Assembly: GCF_964340395.1 (NCBI RefSeq)
Contig: NC_135554.1
Span: 14,143,092 to 14,207,091, forward strand
Reading direction: 5' to 3'
Origin: Glandiceps talaboti
Taxonomy: Eukaryota > Hemichordata > Enteropneusta > Spengelidae
DNA length: 64,000 bases
The position numbers and the translations under genes were made by a program. Below the pieces are notes generated by a model. The model saw only the letters and a program-made list of their open reading frames with translations. It searched no databases and was not told the origin of the DNA. Below, in pieces: positions 9,740-45,716 of the stretch (its first letter is position 1; each line of letters starts with the position of its first letter).

Positions 9740-12200
9740 TTTTTGCTCTGGTTATACAATCTTCCTTGTGAATTCAGTCAGCGGTATACTCGACAGGGAA
9801 AAGTCTAATGCTGAACAACTGTAAAGCTTGCCTTTTCGAATTATGTTGAGTAAGTACACACGTTTGTTTCCGTTTCTGACGTGATCATTCCTCTTTATTC
9901 TCGTACCAACAAAAGGTTGAAATTAATCCACTTGATCATACGGACTTGAATATTGTATTCCAATTAATAACTTGTAACACTAAAATATGTTCAAAACTCG
10001 TGCAGATGTTTGTGTATAGTTCTTTCTGTGTGTATTGTCAAGAGCTGACGTATGTAACGTGGGGTCAAATCATACATTTACTACGACATGGTAAACAATA
10101 GCCCGGTCGGATGTAGAAAGCCAACTAAGGTTGGTTAAAACTGTGTTGTTGTGGTCCCAATTCCAGTCTTGGTGATTAATTGAGCAGCAGCTTTCTGTAC
10201 AAGCTGAAACGAACACTATACCATCAATAAGGCTGTTACTTTAATCAATCGTGAGTGACAAAGGCAGAAACTATATATTATGTTTTGTCATTTGTAAGAC
10301 ATGGGACTAAATTCTGTAATGATATATCGTCTGCATGCATATACATATCCAATTGACAGTGTACTGCTATCCTGTGGATCTGAGCGTTCTATCTGCAATT
10401 ACAAGAGTGTAAGTCAGTCTTAACGTATTAAAACGAGCAGAGCCACTTCACAAATACATGTACATGTACTTCTTATAACAATGATCTCCAACACTGTTGT
10501 ACCATTCATCTTGTTCAAGGATAAGTAGCAGCAACCCAAGGAGGGCGATATGGATTTTTATGGCAGCTAATGCACGGGTTGTGACACGGTCGTTGTTTGT
10601 TTTACAATCACGTTTGTGCCGATCTCTAAAGATTTAATTTCTCAGTGATGTAATCAGCACATTTTCAAATTTTGAGAGTTCTTCCTTCATACTTCTTCAT
10701 TACCAAACTACAGAACACAGTTCATATACAATGAAGAACGTATTCTAACTAACCAGTCATATTTTTTAGACTACAGAATTACATATTAATTTAAAACTAT
10801 AATTGATAATTTTCTATACAGGCAATTACTAGTTAACATCTGGACTGGCTACTTTGCAAACACTTTCTACAATATTGCTTTATAACGCTTAAAAAATATT
10901 TGGTTCAGGTTACCCGACCCACCTACTTTTTCACTGCCGACCCTAAACTTTTTTTTACGTGTTCGAGAAAAAAATAAAATCGCGATATGCAGAAATGGGA
11001 ATCTTTAGTATCTTTCACGTTCGTTCAAGAAATGGTAAACTGGAATATTGTTGGCTAGAATATCCTTTAACAACCCTAAATATTATTGGAATCGTCCATG
11101 GAACTGTTTATGCTAACCGTGATGGAGATCACGTCAAAATCAATATCTATGTATTGCTTCAAATTTTTATGAAAATTCCATTTAATCGGTAAATATTAAT
11201 TCGTGTTATTGCCGACAATACCAAAAGCTAATTGTACACGTCATACAAATTCAACAATTATTGATCCATAAGTGACTCTTTTATAGTGAGTACATTCGTG
11301 CGTTCAGAAGTTAATTTTGAAGTGTTGTTTTTTTAGCCCAGATTGCATCAGACCAGAAAGTTGTTACTCACGACCGACAGTTAAACTGTCAAATACCCAT
11401 TCACAGCATTCAACCTGTTGGCTTTCCATATTGGCTTCTCTACTTCTTTATAGATTGTATACAATGTTCAGTTGTAATAGCAAGCATTTTCATTTAATTA
11501 TTTCCATGACTGTACATGTGTGAAAATACCAACACCTGTTCACCAAATTACTTGCTATACCATTCAAATAATATGCAACACACGGACCAACTCATTGAAA
11601 CACAAGGCTTGCTATGAATCAATCTAAATTCGCGAGTTGTGAGTAATTGCTATTCATTTTTTTTTCAGTTTTGTATGTTTGTTTTGCGTTATAATGTATT
11701 GGCTCTCATTGAATTAATTTTCTATTGCATCATGTATTTTATGGCAATTTTCTCGCAGGTAATTGGGCTGTTTTATTATTGTTACTGAGGTTGGCAATGC
11801 TTTCTAAGAGACTTCTATTATTTTTTTGAAATTTTGCCACAGTTTACGAAATAAAGCCAAAGAAAATAACACGATTTAAAGTCATCCAATAACAGATCAC
11901 AAATAAACGTCTACCATCTGTCTCTATGCTCTGGTTCCCTTTTACAGTTTTTATCTCCATGGTTGCCATTTTAGCCGACATTCGTTAGACTCAATATCCT
12001 TTCCCAGTACGAAGGGAAAGTGTCTAAATTTTTTGTTATCCAGACTATCAAGACCAAGTAGAACGTCATTGTAACCAAAGTTACTCTCAGTGTATGCTAC
12101 GTATTCATATTGTGTCTAAGGTCAAAGTTCGCAGGCAAACAGGTTTGATTAGTGTTACCTGAAAACTGATAACCGTTAAAGTACAGGTCAAAATGATATC
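9740..12200. other. Intergenic/intronic stretch, no supported gene
   Basis: A+T-rich sequence with scattered short ORFs. I searched the minus strand for further eight-cysteine module exons and found none. Confidence 0.55.
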
Positions 12201-12230
12201 AAAATTTAAGTCACTTTGCTAAAAAAAAAA

Positions 12231-12311
12231 CCTCTCTCTCTCTCTCCCTCCCTCCCTCTCTCCCTCCCTCCCTCTCTCCCTCTCTCCCTCTCTCCCTCTC
12301 TCCCTCTCTCC

Positions 12312-12390
<79 letters not shown>
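12231..12390. repeat. (CT)n/(CTCC)n microsatellite
   Basis: CTCCCTCC units grade into pure CT from about 12320. Confidence 0.97.
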
Positions 12391-12393
<3 letters not shown>

Positions 12394-12904
12394 TATGAAC
12401 TAATATTCCATTCTCGGATGGTGTCATTCTAGTCTAGGATTATCATAATACAAAATAATGACGTTATTATAGGTATGTACAATTTTCAAAATATACCGTT
12501 ATCCCCCGTAAATTCGGGTCGATCGATATACAATACACTACAACAAAGGGCTTGACATTACATAGGCAATTAGCAATGATTGACAAACGCACACATTGCA
12601 ACCCAAATAACGTTTATTCAGAAGTAACCAATAACAATCTTAGAATGAACGAATAATACAGAACCCTGCCACTGAAATACAGATGGTAAGGATCTAACAA
12701 GGATAGCAGATAAAGAACGCATTTACAGGTCGTTGTTTACAATTGATCTCAATAGTTTAGCTCCCTGCATGAAAGACTAGTCAGGAGCAGCAGCTGTTAC
12801 CTGTCTGTATTTTAAGGTACATAATCATGAATTTCTACACTCTCTCAAATTCTATTGGATCGATGTACATATCTAGACTACTAGCATTCTGACGTGCTGG
12901 TATC

Positions 12905-12906
<2 letters not shown>

Positions 12907-12957
<51 letters not shown>
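12907..12957. repeat. (AT)n microsatellite
   Basis: Pure AT dinucleotide run. Confidence 0.97.
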
Positions 12958-12959
<2 letters not shown>

Positions 12960-13792
12960 TTTTCTAGCTCTCCCACGCGCACAGAGTCAAAACTTCATGA
13001 GAATGACACTACTGTGGAAAGTGAACTTTCAGCTTACTAAGGTAGACACAAACTGAAACAGTTAACTGTTGCCGTTCGTTGCTGGGCATTCGTTATAGTA
13101 GAGTATCGCAGTGAGTCAGAAAGCGGCGCCTTTGTTCAAGTCACAAGTGTTGATATAATTTCAGACATAGTGGATTCTACTGTCGTCTGAGATGTACGTT
13201 CAGCATCCTGTGTCACTGTGATCAAGATAGCGAAAACGCTTGGAGATAAACTAATGTCGAACAGGAGTGTTAGTTTGTGTCTATTTTAGGTATCTGAATG
13301 TCCGATTTCCACTGCTGTAAGAATATTTTTTGATTTTTCATAAACCCATTTATGATAGTAAACACACAAGTGTATGGTTTGATTGATTTATTTTATGATG
13401 TACTTTCAGCCAACAGTCTATAATCAAATACAATAACCTTCACTAAGACTAATGTCCTAACACAACTCACGTTGTCTTTCATGTTTCTATTTTGAGTCTG
13501 AATCCGTTCTAATAATTAAAAGGTTTTTAAAGATTACTAATTTCCGATAACTAATTTGTAGGACCATGGCATTGGTTTCCATATGTATAACACATAGGTG
13601 ATCCTGTCCAGCATGCTTCGTGCTTTGTTTTCCATTATCTAGGGAACAAGACATTCAAGTTTTCCTTGCATGATGTCTGTTGGATGGAGACGAAAAAAAT
13701 CATAATTTTTAGGTAGTAAACACTAATGTACATGCGTAAATTACATTTAGTTCAAACTTTCACATTTTAAACTACACATACATATTCCGAAC

Positions 13793-14186
13793 GTGTATTT
13801 ATATATTGTTGGTGGTCGACATGTTGAAAGGTCAAAAACGGGGCTTACATTATTTAAATGTATATGTGTTGGTTGTCATGGTGAGAGGCATTGCAAGCAA
13901 TCTCAAGTTTCTTTTGGCAGCATTTGCTACAAATGGTATAACAGCAGACTTGCTTTATCATGTCATTTGGCAAGCAATACAAATTCTTGAAGTGGATGTT
14001 GGCCTCAATGTTGTTTTCATTACATGTGATGGAGCATCTCCAAATCGTAAATTTTTTAAGCTTCATAAGGTTATTCAAAATGATCCTGATGCTATTGTGT
14101 ATAGTACTCCAAATGTAAATGTTATGATGCTGCTTCCAGACTATAGTGTCTATATATGGGCATGCTATAAAATCATATACATGTAG
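13793..14186 (+). pseudogene. P-element-like (THAP9-type) transposase fragment
   Basis: The reading contains VMVRGIASNLKF, NGITADLLYHVIWQAI and VVFITCDGASPNRKFFKLH. These resemble the RNase H-like catalytic region of P-element/THAP9 transposases, where the TCDGxxxNR segment is a conserved hallmark. The fragment is about 110 codons, has no THAP zinc finger in view, and decays into unrelated sequence after about 14140. It sits in the region between the two cysteine-rich genes. The identification is from remembered family signatures. Confidence 0.65.
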
Positions 14187-14438
14187 ATTGGTAAATATCC
14201 TGATCCCAGTGGTGTTCATGCTTTGATACGTTATCGACGTTAATTACATAATTTGTATGTTTTTGCATCAAACTTGTCTCTTTCCTGCTTCTCTGAGCAA
14301 GCAAACGCACCAGTGTTTTTCCATGGGTTATACGTGTCCCATTTCAAGACAGGTTTGTGTATTATATATATATAATATATATATAAGGTAAAAACAAAGA
14401 ACAAGTGTTAAAATCGTTAGCTGTTAATATTGACTTAC

Positions 14439-14546
14439 TTGGTACGCAACAGTATTCCCAAAACGGACAGTCACATGGTAGTATGAATTCTTCTCCTTCT
14501 ATACACTCTTCTCTGCATTGGCCCCAGCAAGCAGAACAGGACCTTG
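14439..14546 (-). CDS. Orphan cysteine-rich module exon between the two paralogous genes
   Basis: Acceptor ..ttttcag and donor gtaagt, phase 1-1, 36 codons. Reads SCSACWGQCREEC, PCDC and YCC, the same eight-cysteine module as its neighbours. It lies 0.7 kb downstream of the stop of the eight-module gene and upstream of the signal exon of the two-module gene. It could be used if the 15.2-kb exon is spliced at its internal donor, joining onward to 7196-7303 in phase. Confidence 0.65.
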
Positions 14547-15209
14547 CTGAAAATAGCATTTAAACGAATTCATCAATAAGCTTAAAGTGTAGATTTTTTA
14601 TGACAACAACGACTCAACCAAGTAATTGTTTTCAAAATGACACAATGAAGGTGAAAGATTTTGACATAAGGCCATTCATGAAATTATATCAAATGACCCT
14701 TTGTTTGAATTACTGTCTAGTTTTCTTTATAATAGGTCCTGCCCCAAATTCCAATGGGGTGGAGAGTGAGTATCTGCAATTGCTTGCAGATGATCGAAAT
14801 AAATTTACTAGGGTGTTTATGCAACCCTCGGCACTTTTTCGTTTGATTTTGCAAAAATCAAAGTTCGAGTTTGGTAGAATGCTGTATGTGTCATTCAGTA
14901 GAATTATTAGTCAAATAATTAGCCGACCCCCACCCCAAAAACGTAATGACCCTTCAATATTTTTTACAATGCTGAAACAAGGTGGCCCCTCTATTTTTAT
15001 GCCCCTACCCCACCCCGTGGCATTAACTGGTCACACCCTAACACTGATATTTAGATAACTTCATTGGTCTAGTCTATAGACCCTCCACCACAAATTGGTG
15101 GAGGGTATTTGGTCTACTCATTGCCTGAGCATGAGACAGTTCAACACACCATGCTATCACAAAACGATGACAATGACACCACATTACATAAAGAACTGTC
15201 ACATCAACG

Positions 15210-39565
<24,356 letters not shown>

Positions 39566-39569
39566 CCTC

Positions 39570-42500
39570 CGCTATTTACAGCGATAAACCTGACAGAAAT
39601 CGTTTTTCTACCAGTAGTTTGGATAGGTATATGCTGTGATTTACCTTACTGTACCAATATTATTTTGTCTGCGATCCTTTACTTTGTGAACAATTTCGCG
39701 ATTGTTGGATATGGCAAAAAAAATCAAGCCTTCTGGACTGAAGTAAAATGAATACATTTTTTCAAATAAAAGAAAGAATAAGACCAGCTGGTTATTCAAA
39801 CATACACAATGCATGATTGATCGTGAATACGCTAAAAACACATAGTGTACACAAACATCGTTGTTCTGTCTTTTTAGAGGCGACAAAAAATGGTATTAGA
39901 GCGTAGGAAAAACATCTGCTTATAGCCTTATTACAACGGTTATACAAAACAAAACACCCCGAATATAATACATCACGAATGCACAAGAAAGACATAGTGT
40001 ACGCACATATCTTTAATGTATGCTATGTTTGCTGCTTATTTTAGCGGTTCAAAACTATATACAGTCAGATTCACCATCGCTAATTATTTTGGTCAACTTT
40101 AGATCTTTCTTCAGATATATGGTATGCTACCTCAATACACAGCCCCCCCCCCCCACACACACACACACACAAATGGTATGCGACCCACAGGGAAAAGAGA
40201 CTCATTGGCAATACAAATGAAAACATCATTGACAAAGAATAAGTATATATCGACACAAATATTCAATACATGAACAGTATAGTATACAATTCCGCTACAC
40301 CTTGTAACTCCAGTTTTTCAGTTGGATTTATATAACCTTATTTAACGAAATTGTAAGTGGGTACCCTGTTTATTCTAGATAAATAAATAAATAAACAAAC
40401 AAACAAATAAATAAATAAACAGGTATGATTTTGTGTTTCTAATCATCTGTACACTCAAGTGCTTCTCATCTTGACTCTTTAGAATTCCGCTGACGCTGGC
40501 GTTTAAAAAGTAATTAAAAGTTATATTGGAGGCAGTCAGTAGTAGGCTAGCATGGGGATGTGTGTGTGTTGCCAAATATGTCAATTGGAACAGATAAGAA
40601 CGTCATTCATGAAAATGTATACAGATTGTGTCTTACATGAAAAATCTGAAGTTAATGTCGACTCTTAGTCGAGTTAAATCATACATACATACATACATAC
40701 ATACATACATACATACATACATACATACATACATACATACACACATACATACACATACATACATACATACATACATACATACATACATACATACATACAT
40801 ACATACATACATACATACATACATACATACATTTCTAAACCTCGCCCTTATGGATTTGTAGTACATATATGACAATAACCTACTAGTATATGTTTATTTG
40901 ATCACATGTCACCGTAGTTTTAATTGAGTACTTTGCAATACCACATGTTGAATGTTATGTTGAGCTACCTAACATGCTAAGAATATACGCGATATCTGTC
41001 TGTGTTGGTTGATTGAGATTGGAAAGAAGATTTGAAAGGACCGTACGTCAATCACAACGAGAGTGTCATCAGTTATCAACACTGGGGGCATACTTCAACC
41101 TCTAAGACACTCTACATGTTCTAGGCGACAGGTAAATGGGTGCATTCATTCCACATTTGAAGTTTTACGGTTCAGCAAACCAATATACTTCCATCTACTT
41201 AGATGATAACTGAGCCATTGCCTTTGATAAGCAAATCTGTCGATTTCGTTGACTGGTATTTCAAACTATTGTCCTTCGTTGTCATTGTAGTCCTGACACG
41301 GTCTTTTCATATCTTCACATTCGTTCTTCTGTTTAGTAAAGACTCAGTCGTAACAATACACTTAACAGTCACTTCACAGCATGCACAGTCTTATATACGT
41401 CACGGGTGAAGTCTCCGGAGAAGCCGTTTGTCGTATTCATGTACATGACTAACAACGCTTCGTAGCAGGTGGTATTTTTTACAACGTATAACATTTGTGA
41501 AATTTTGGGCATTTATATTATTGATATTGGACTATCTAAATCGAAAACGTGCATTTGTCAGACAGAAGGCCAAAGACACGGTCAGTACAGTAGCCGACTA
41601 TGGATACGGCGACAATAGAACGACGTCCGTTGAGAGGTATCTTTTTGTGAACAAACAACAAAACGTTCACCGTTCAAACTGTCTTGGATATCACAATACA
41701 TATTTGAAATTAAGGGAGCTTCGTGAAACGACAACCTCACGCCATATCATGATATAAGTGAGCAACCAATGATCTATGGACAGTCTTCTTCATAAGGTGA
41801 GAACGAATCTTTGTGTTTATATTTTGTAGTTGATAACTCAGTCGGCCAACAACACATGACTGTACTGTGTGTATCTATGGCTTGATTTGTCACCCATCGA
41901 TACATTTCCACAACACCGTCATATCAAAGTCCCATTTTAATATTATCTGCTGCAAATCCAAGCTAGTTTTTTTTCTGCTGACCCATTCCAAGAGAGTAAC
42001 GTAAATGTTAATGCCCATGCCGCCATTGTAAAGTCCAGAGACTTGGCTTGCAATTTTATTTGTTCACACCCCATAAAACAAACTATCTGGTCTACTAAAC
42101 CACTGTGAGATACAGGTTCTACAGTGTGTACAAAAATGAATTTAATGTTGAATTTGTCAACTCACAGATGTACTGGTAGCATTAGTAATTATACTTTTGG
42201 GTGATTATAACTGCCGTTGTAAACATATCTTCACAAAGCAATAACGAAAAGGCGATGGAATTCAGAATAGGAACGCCCTGGGCTGTTTGTCATAGCCCTT
42301 GGCTATTGTGGTTCTTTTTACCAAAGACGCTACATAGAGATTATCCTATTGTGACATTAACACTGTACTTTAACCGTAAACTGTTTGTTGGACCCGTTAA
42401 TGTAAATCTTGTGATTTGTGTTTTAAGACCTCATTAAACATTGACACAAAGCTATTACTTATATGATATATTTATTTCAAGAATGTTGTTCCAACTAATC

Positions 42501-44230
42501 TGATTTAATACAAGAGACATGGTTGATATTAGAATCAACTTGATCATAGATATAGATCAGAGATGTCTACCCTACCAATACAATCATCTAGGATACCACA
42601 TATTTCTTGTCTGTGAGGATACCGAGAATAGTTCTGAACATTTGACCCTAAACTCCTTCCCATGTTACCCTTGAGGTCGAGTGATCGACATGGCGTTCAG
42701 ATCGACAACACTGATGGGGTAAGGCCGCATAGTATCTCGATCAGTATAAGACTTTAGACAATCTATGTACATACAGCTGATGAAAACCCCGTGGAGGAAT
42801 CAGGATTTAATAATATCTATTTTGTAATATCTTATCCAGCAGACATTTTGTCCACTAACTTTTACTTACGATCTTGTTAATGATGGCAACAAATAATGGC
42901 GAGTATTTAAAAAATGACATTTACATCTATTAAGAGAATGTAGTGATGGTTTGACAGTATACTGCAGTAAGTACACGACTCGTTAAATAACGACCAGTAG
43001 CTATTTATTTGCCATTGCTTGGCAATGTCGATGCACCTACACAGTGCATATGTCATATACACCGTTGTATAACATCTCAAAGGAATTTGAAGTGACAATT
43101 GATCCCATTGTCTATTTACCTTGTCAAGACTACCGTCAACCTTTGACCCGATACGAGTGCGCCGCCATTTTATGTTTTTGGTAGTCATGGTAACACTCAT
43201 AAAAAGGCCTTCTTAACAATAACATGGTGAATATGTATTATACAGTTTGCTCTTTGACCCTATGGTTTGCTGTAACGCCATTCTCCACAAGTTGTATCAA
43301 TTGAAAATTGTTTTACCTTCTGAAAAGAAAATTCCTCTGATTCTGACGTTTATTGATAGATCACGTGATCAAATATCTGTTGTTAGACCGACAGCCTGTT
43401 GAAATAATGGTAATATTAAATTTATCACGAATTCAGAACGAGTCAGACTGTGTTACTTGTAAAAACTTATATGAAATAAAACATAAATGATTGATAATGT
43501 AAATGTGAACAACGTGATTTCCTTAGTAGCGAGCTCGAGATCAATAGTTCAATGTAACTAAATTATTTTAGTGGTGGGGTTGGGGGGGGGGGGTTAAATC
43601 ATTTTAGTTGTTATCCTACAAAAACTATTTTACTGTAATGGAATCTGTTTTGTACCCCTATATACAAATACTTATAAAGAAATGTCGTCAAATCGAGAAA
43701 TGGAAGGATTTTTGCTAAAATAGTAAATACACGTCATGAAAATACTTCAAAATGTCAATAAAAAAGAACATTTTTCTCACTACATACTGGCATTATATTC
43801 ATGGCACTACATAACTACTACATAGTGATCTGAAAGTGTGGTTTGAAACAATTTTCAATTTAGGCCAATTATTTATTTGTCTACTTTTGTTACATATTGT
43901 CCATGCTTCTCAAAACCCGCCATAATGAATTGCCCTTGTAAATGCTGTTATATTGTGCTAAATTGAATAGTTAGATCTCCTATGACCACACCTTATGTGT
44001 TGTTTTGGTATATATGTACTCATATGGGGATTATAGTGATAAATCACTACGTCAACCTTGTGAACCCAAGCGTCTGCCAGCAGAAAATCGAAACCCGTTT
44101 GCACAGCAATTCTGTTTCTTGTTGAAAAACAAACTATACATACTAGTAAATCCGTCACTATGTTCTTGTTTCAGAATTCTGTATCTACAATTTGTAATTG
44201 ATTTCCTGGAGACGGGTTTAGCATTGTCGA
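39570..44230. other. Intergenic region between divergent genes, no supported gene
   Basis: Contains (ACAT)n at 40677-40831, short CA and AAAT/AAAC tracts, and short ORFs without recognisable motifs. It should contain the promoters of the cysteine-rich gene (leftward) and of the CARD gene (rightward), but I cannot point to specific elements. Confidence 0.5.
40677..40831. repeat. (ACAT)n microsatellite
   Basis: Pure except for ACACAT interruptions near 40739-40755. Confidence 0.97.
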
Positions 44231-44234
44231 TACA

Positions 44235-44556
44235 ATGGAGAAAGTAGACAGGGAAGTATTGAGCTCTAACATGGCCAAAATGGCCGATGAAATCGACGCC
44301 ATCGATTTTGTGGATGATCTACGAAATGAAGGTATTTTGACAGAAATTCTCATAGACGATATAGAAGTTGAAAAATCACGTAGAGCAAAGACAGGGAAGT
44401 TGGTTATTTTACTTCAATCTACTGGACCACGGGCCTTTAAAGTGTTCAAGAAACTGTTAAGAAAGAAGGGATATCCGGAGTTAGCAACAAAACTGGAGAA
44501 CGATGTGGAGGAATTAAAGTCGAAAGAAATCAGGAAGAGTCTGACAGCCATAGAAA
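44235..44556 (+). CDS. Exon 1: N-terminal CARD
   Basis: ATG at 44235 (caATGG context), 107 codons plus one base, donor gtaagt. The stretch ILTEILIDDIEVEKSRRAKT has the usual CARD helix 2-3 pattern. Confidence 0.82.
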
Positions 44557-45640
44557 GTAAGTCATTTTTATTCTACATAGAACTTCTGATATAAGTAAGA
44601 TTTACCGTCTGTAACAAACAAATAATCACCGACCAAAGGTCACCACATTTAGTCTTCAGTCCCTTGAATCATGATATTGTTATGAGTGTAAATGACGTCA
44701 ACAAACAGTTTGGACCATTTTGATCTATTAAAGTTTGATTTTTTTTTCTATTATGAAAATTACTATTATTGCCATGGTTTCATTGCTTTTTTGCAGTCAT
44801 TCCGATAGATTCTAGTCTAAGGGCTATCCGTAACTTCGAATATCTTCTAAACAGAGAGATCTTGAGATATTTGGAGCCACGGATAGCCTCTAGACAAGAT
44901 ACGAAGCGACGTGAACACATCATTTTATACCTAGTCTAGTTCCTCTACAGTATCGTTACGATTCCTACCTTCACTCGCACACTTCACTGTGGTTGCGGTT
45001 AGGGCACCGTTAGAAACCACGTGCACAGTCTGGTCATCTAGATTATTACATAAACAGCATAAAGAGATTACTTTCTGCCATAACACCCAGACTATATACA
45101 TGTATGTTCCCCATTACTTGTGTGTCTATGAATTTTTATTATGTCTAATGTCAATTCTTATATAAAATTGTCTTGTTTATTCCTACCCTGCATTTTTACT
45201 TCACATCAACTCAACTTTATCTGTGGATCAGAAACTGGTGTAATTCCTGTAGAAGCGTATGGAGATATATTAACTTTGCATCGTGAGGCGGTTATCGAGG
45301 ATTTGTGGGTTGAACATATCATTCCACAACTAAAATCAGATCCATTAGATTTATCAGAGAATCAGCTGGAAGAGATTAATAAACAAACAAATCGAAGAAA
45401 CAAAGCAGAAATGTTATTCGACATCATGAAGATACGAGTGGACATGGACGGAAAGAAAACTTTTCTTGCTTTTTGTGACGTATTGGCCAACGTCTATCCA
45501 CATCTTGTTCATGAAATCTTAAAAGATGAAGTCAGAACCATGGTGTCCGTTTCAAGGCCAACAACTAAACTTGGCGTTGGTGAGTCATGGGACATCATTA
45601 TCTATCTATCTATCTATCTATCTATATATCTATCTATCTA

Positions 45641-45683
<43 letters not shown>

Positions 45684-45684
45684 G

Positions 45685-45716
<32 letters not shown>

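Noticed and set aside
14600-15058. 152-codon plus-strand ORF
   Set aside because: No domain, overlaps the region between cysteine-rich exons, and contains low-complexity CCCCACCC phrases seen elsewhere as repeats.
42779-42800. CTGATGA as another hammerhead
   Set aside because: No GAAA box or stem II within range; the same applies to CTGATGA at 4499, 41068 (-) and 53773 (-).
44796-44940. Possible extra coding exon of the CARD gene after tttttgcag
   Set aside because: It reads into a hairpin repeat that recurs at 52.3 kb and hits a stop. Skipping it keeps phase between exons 1 and 2.
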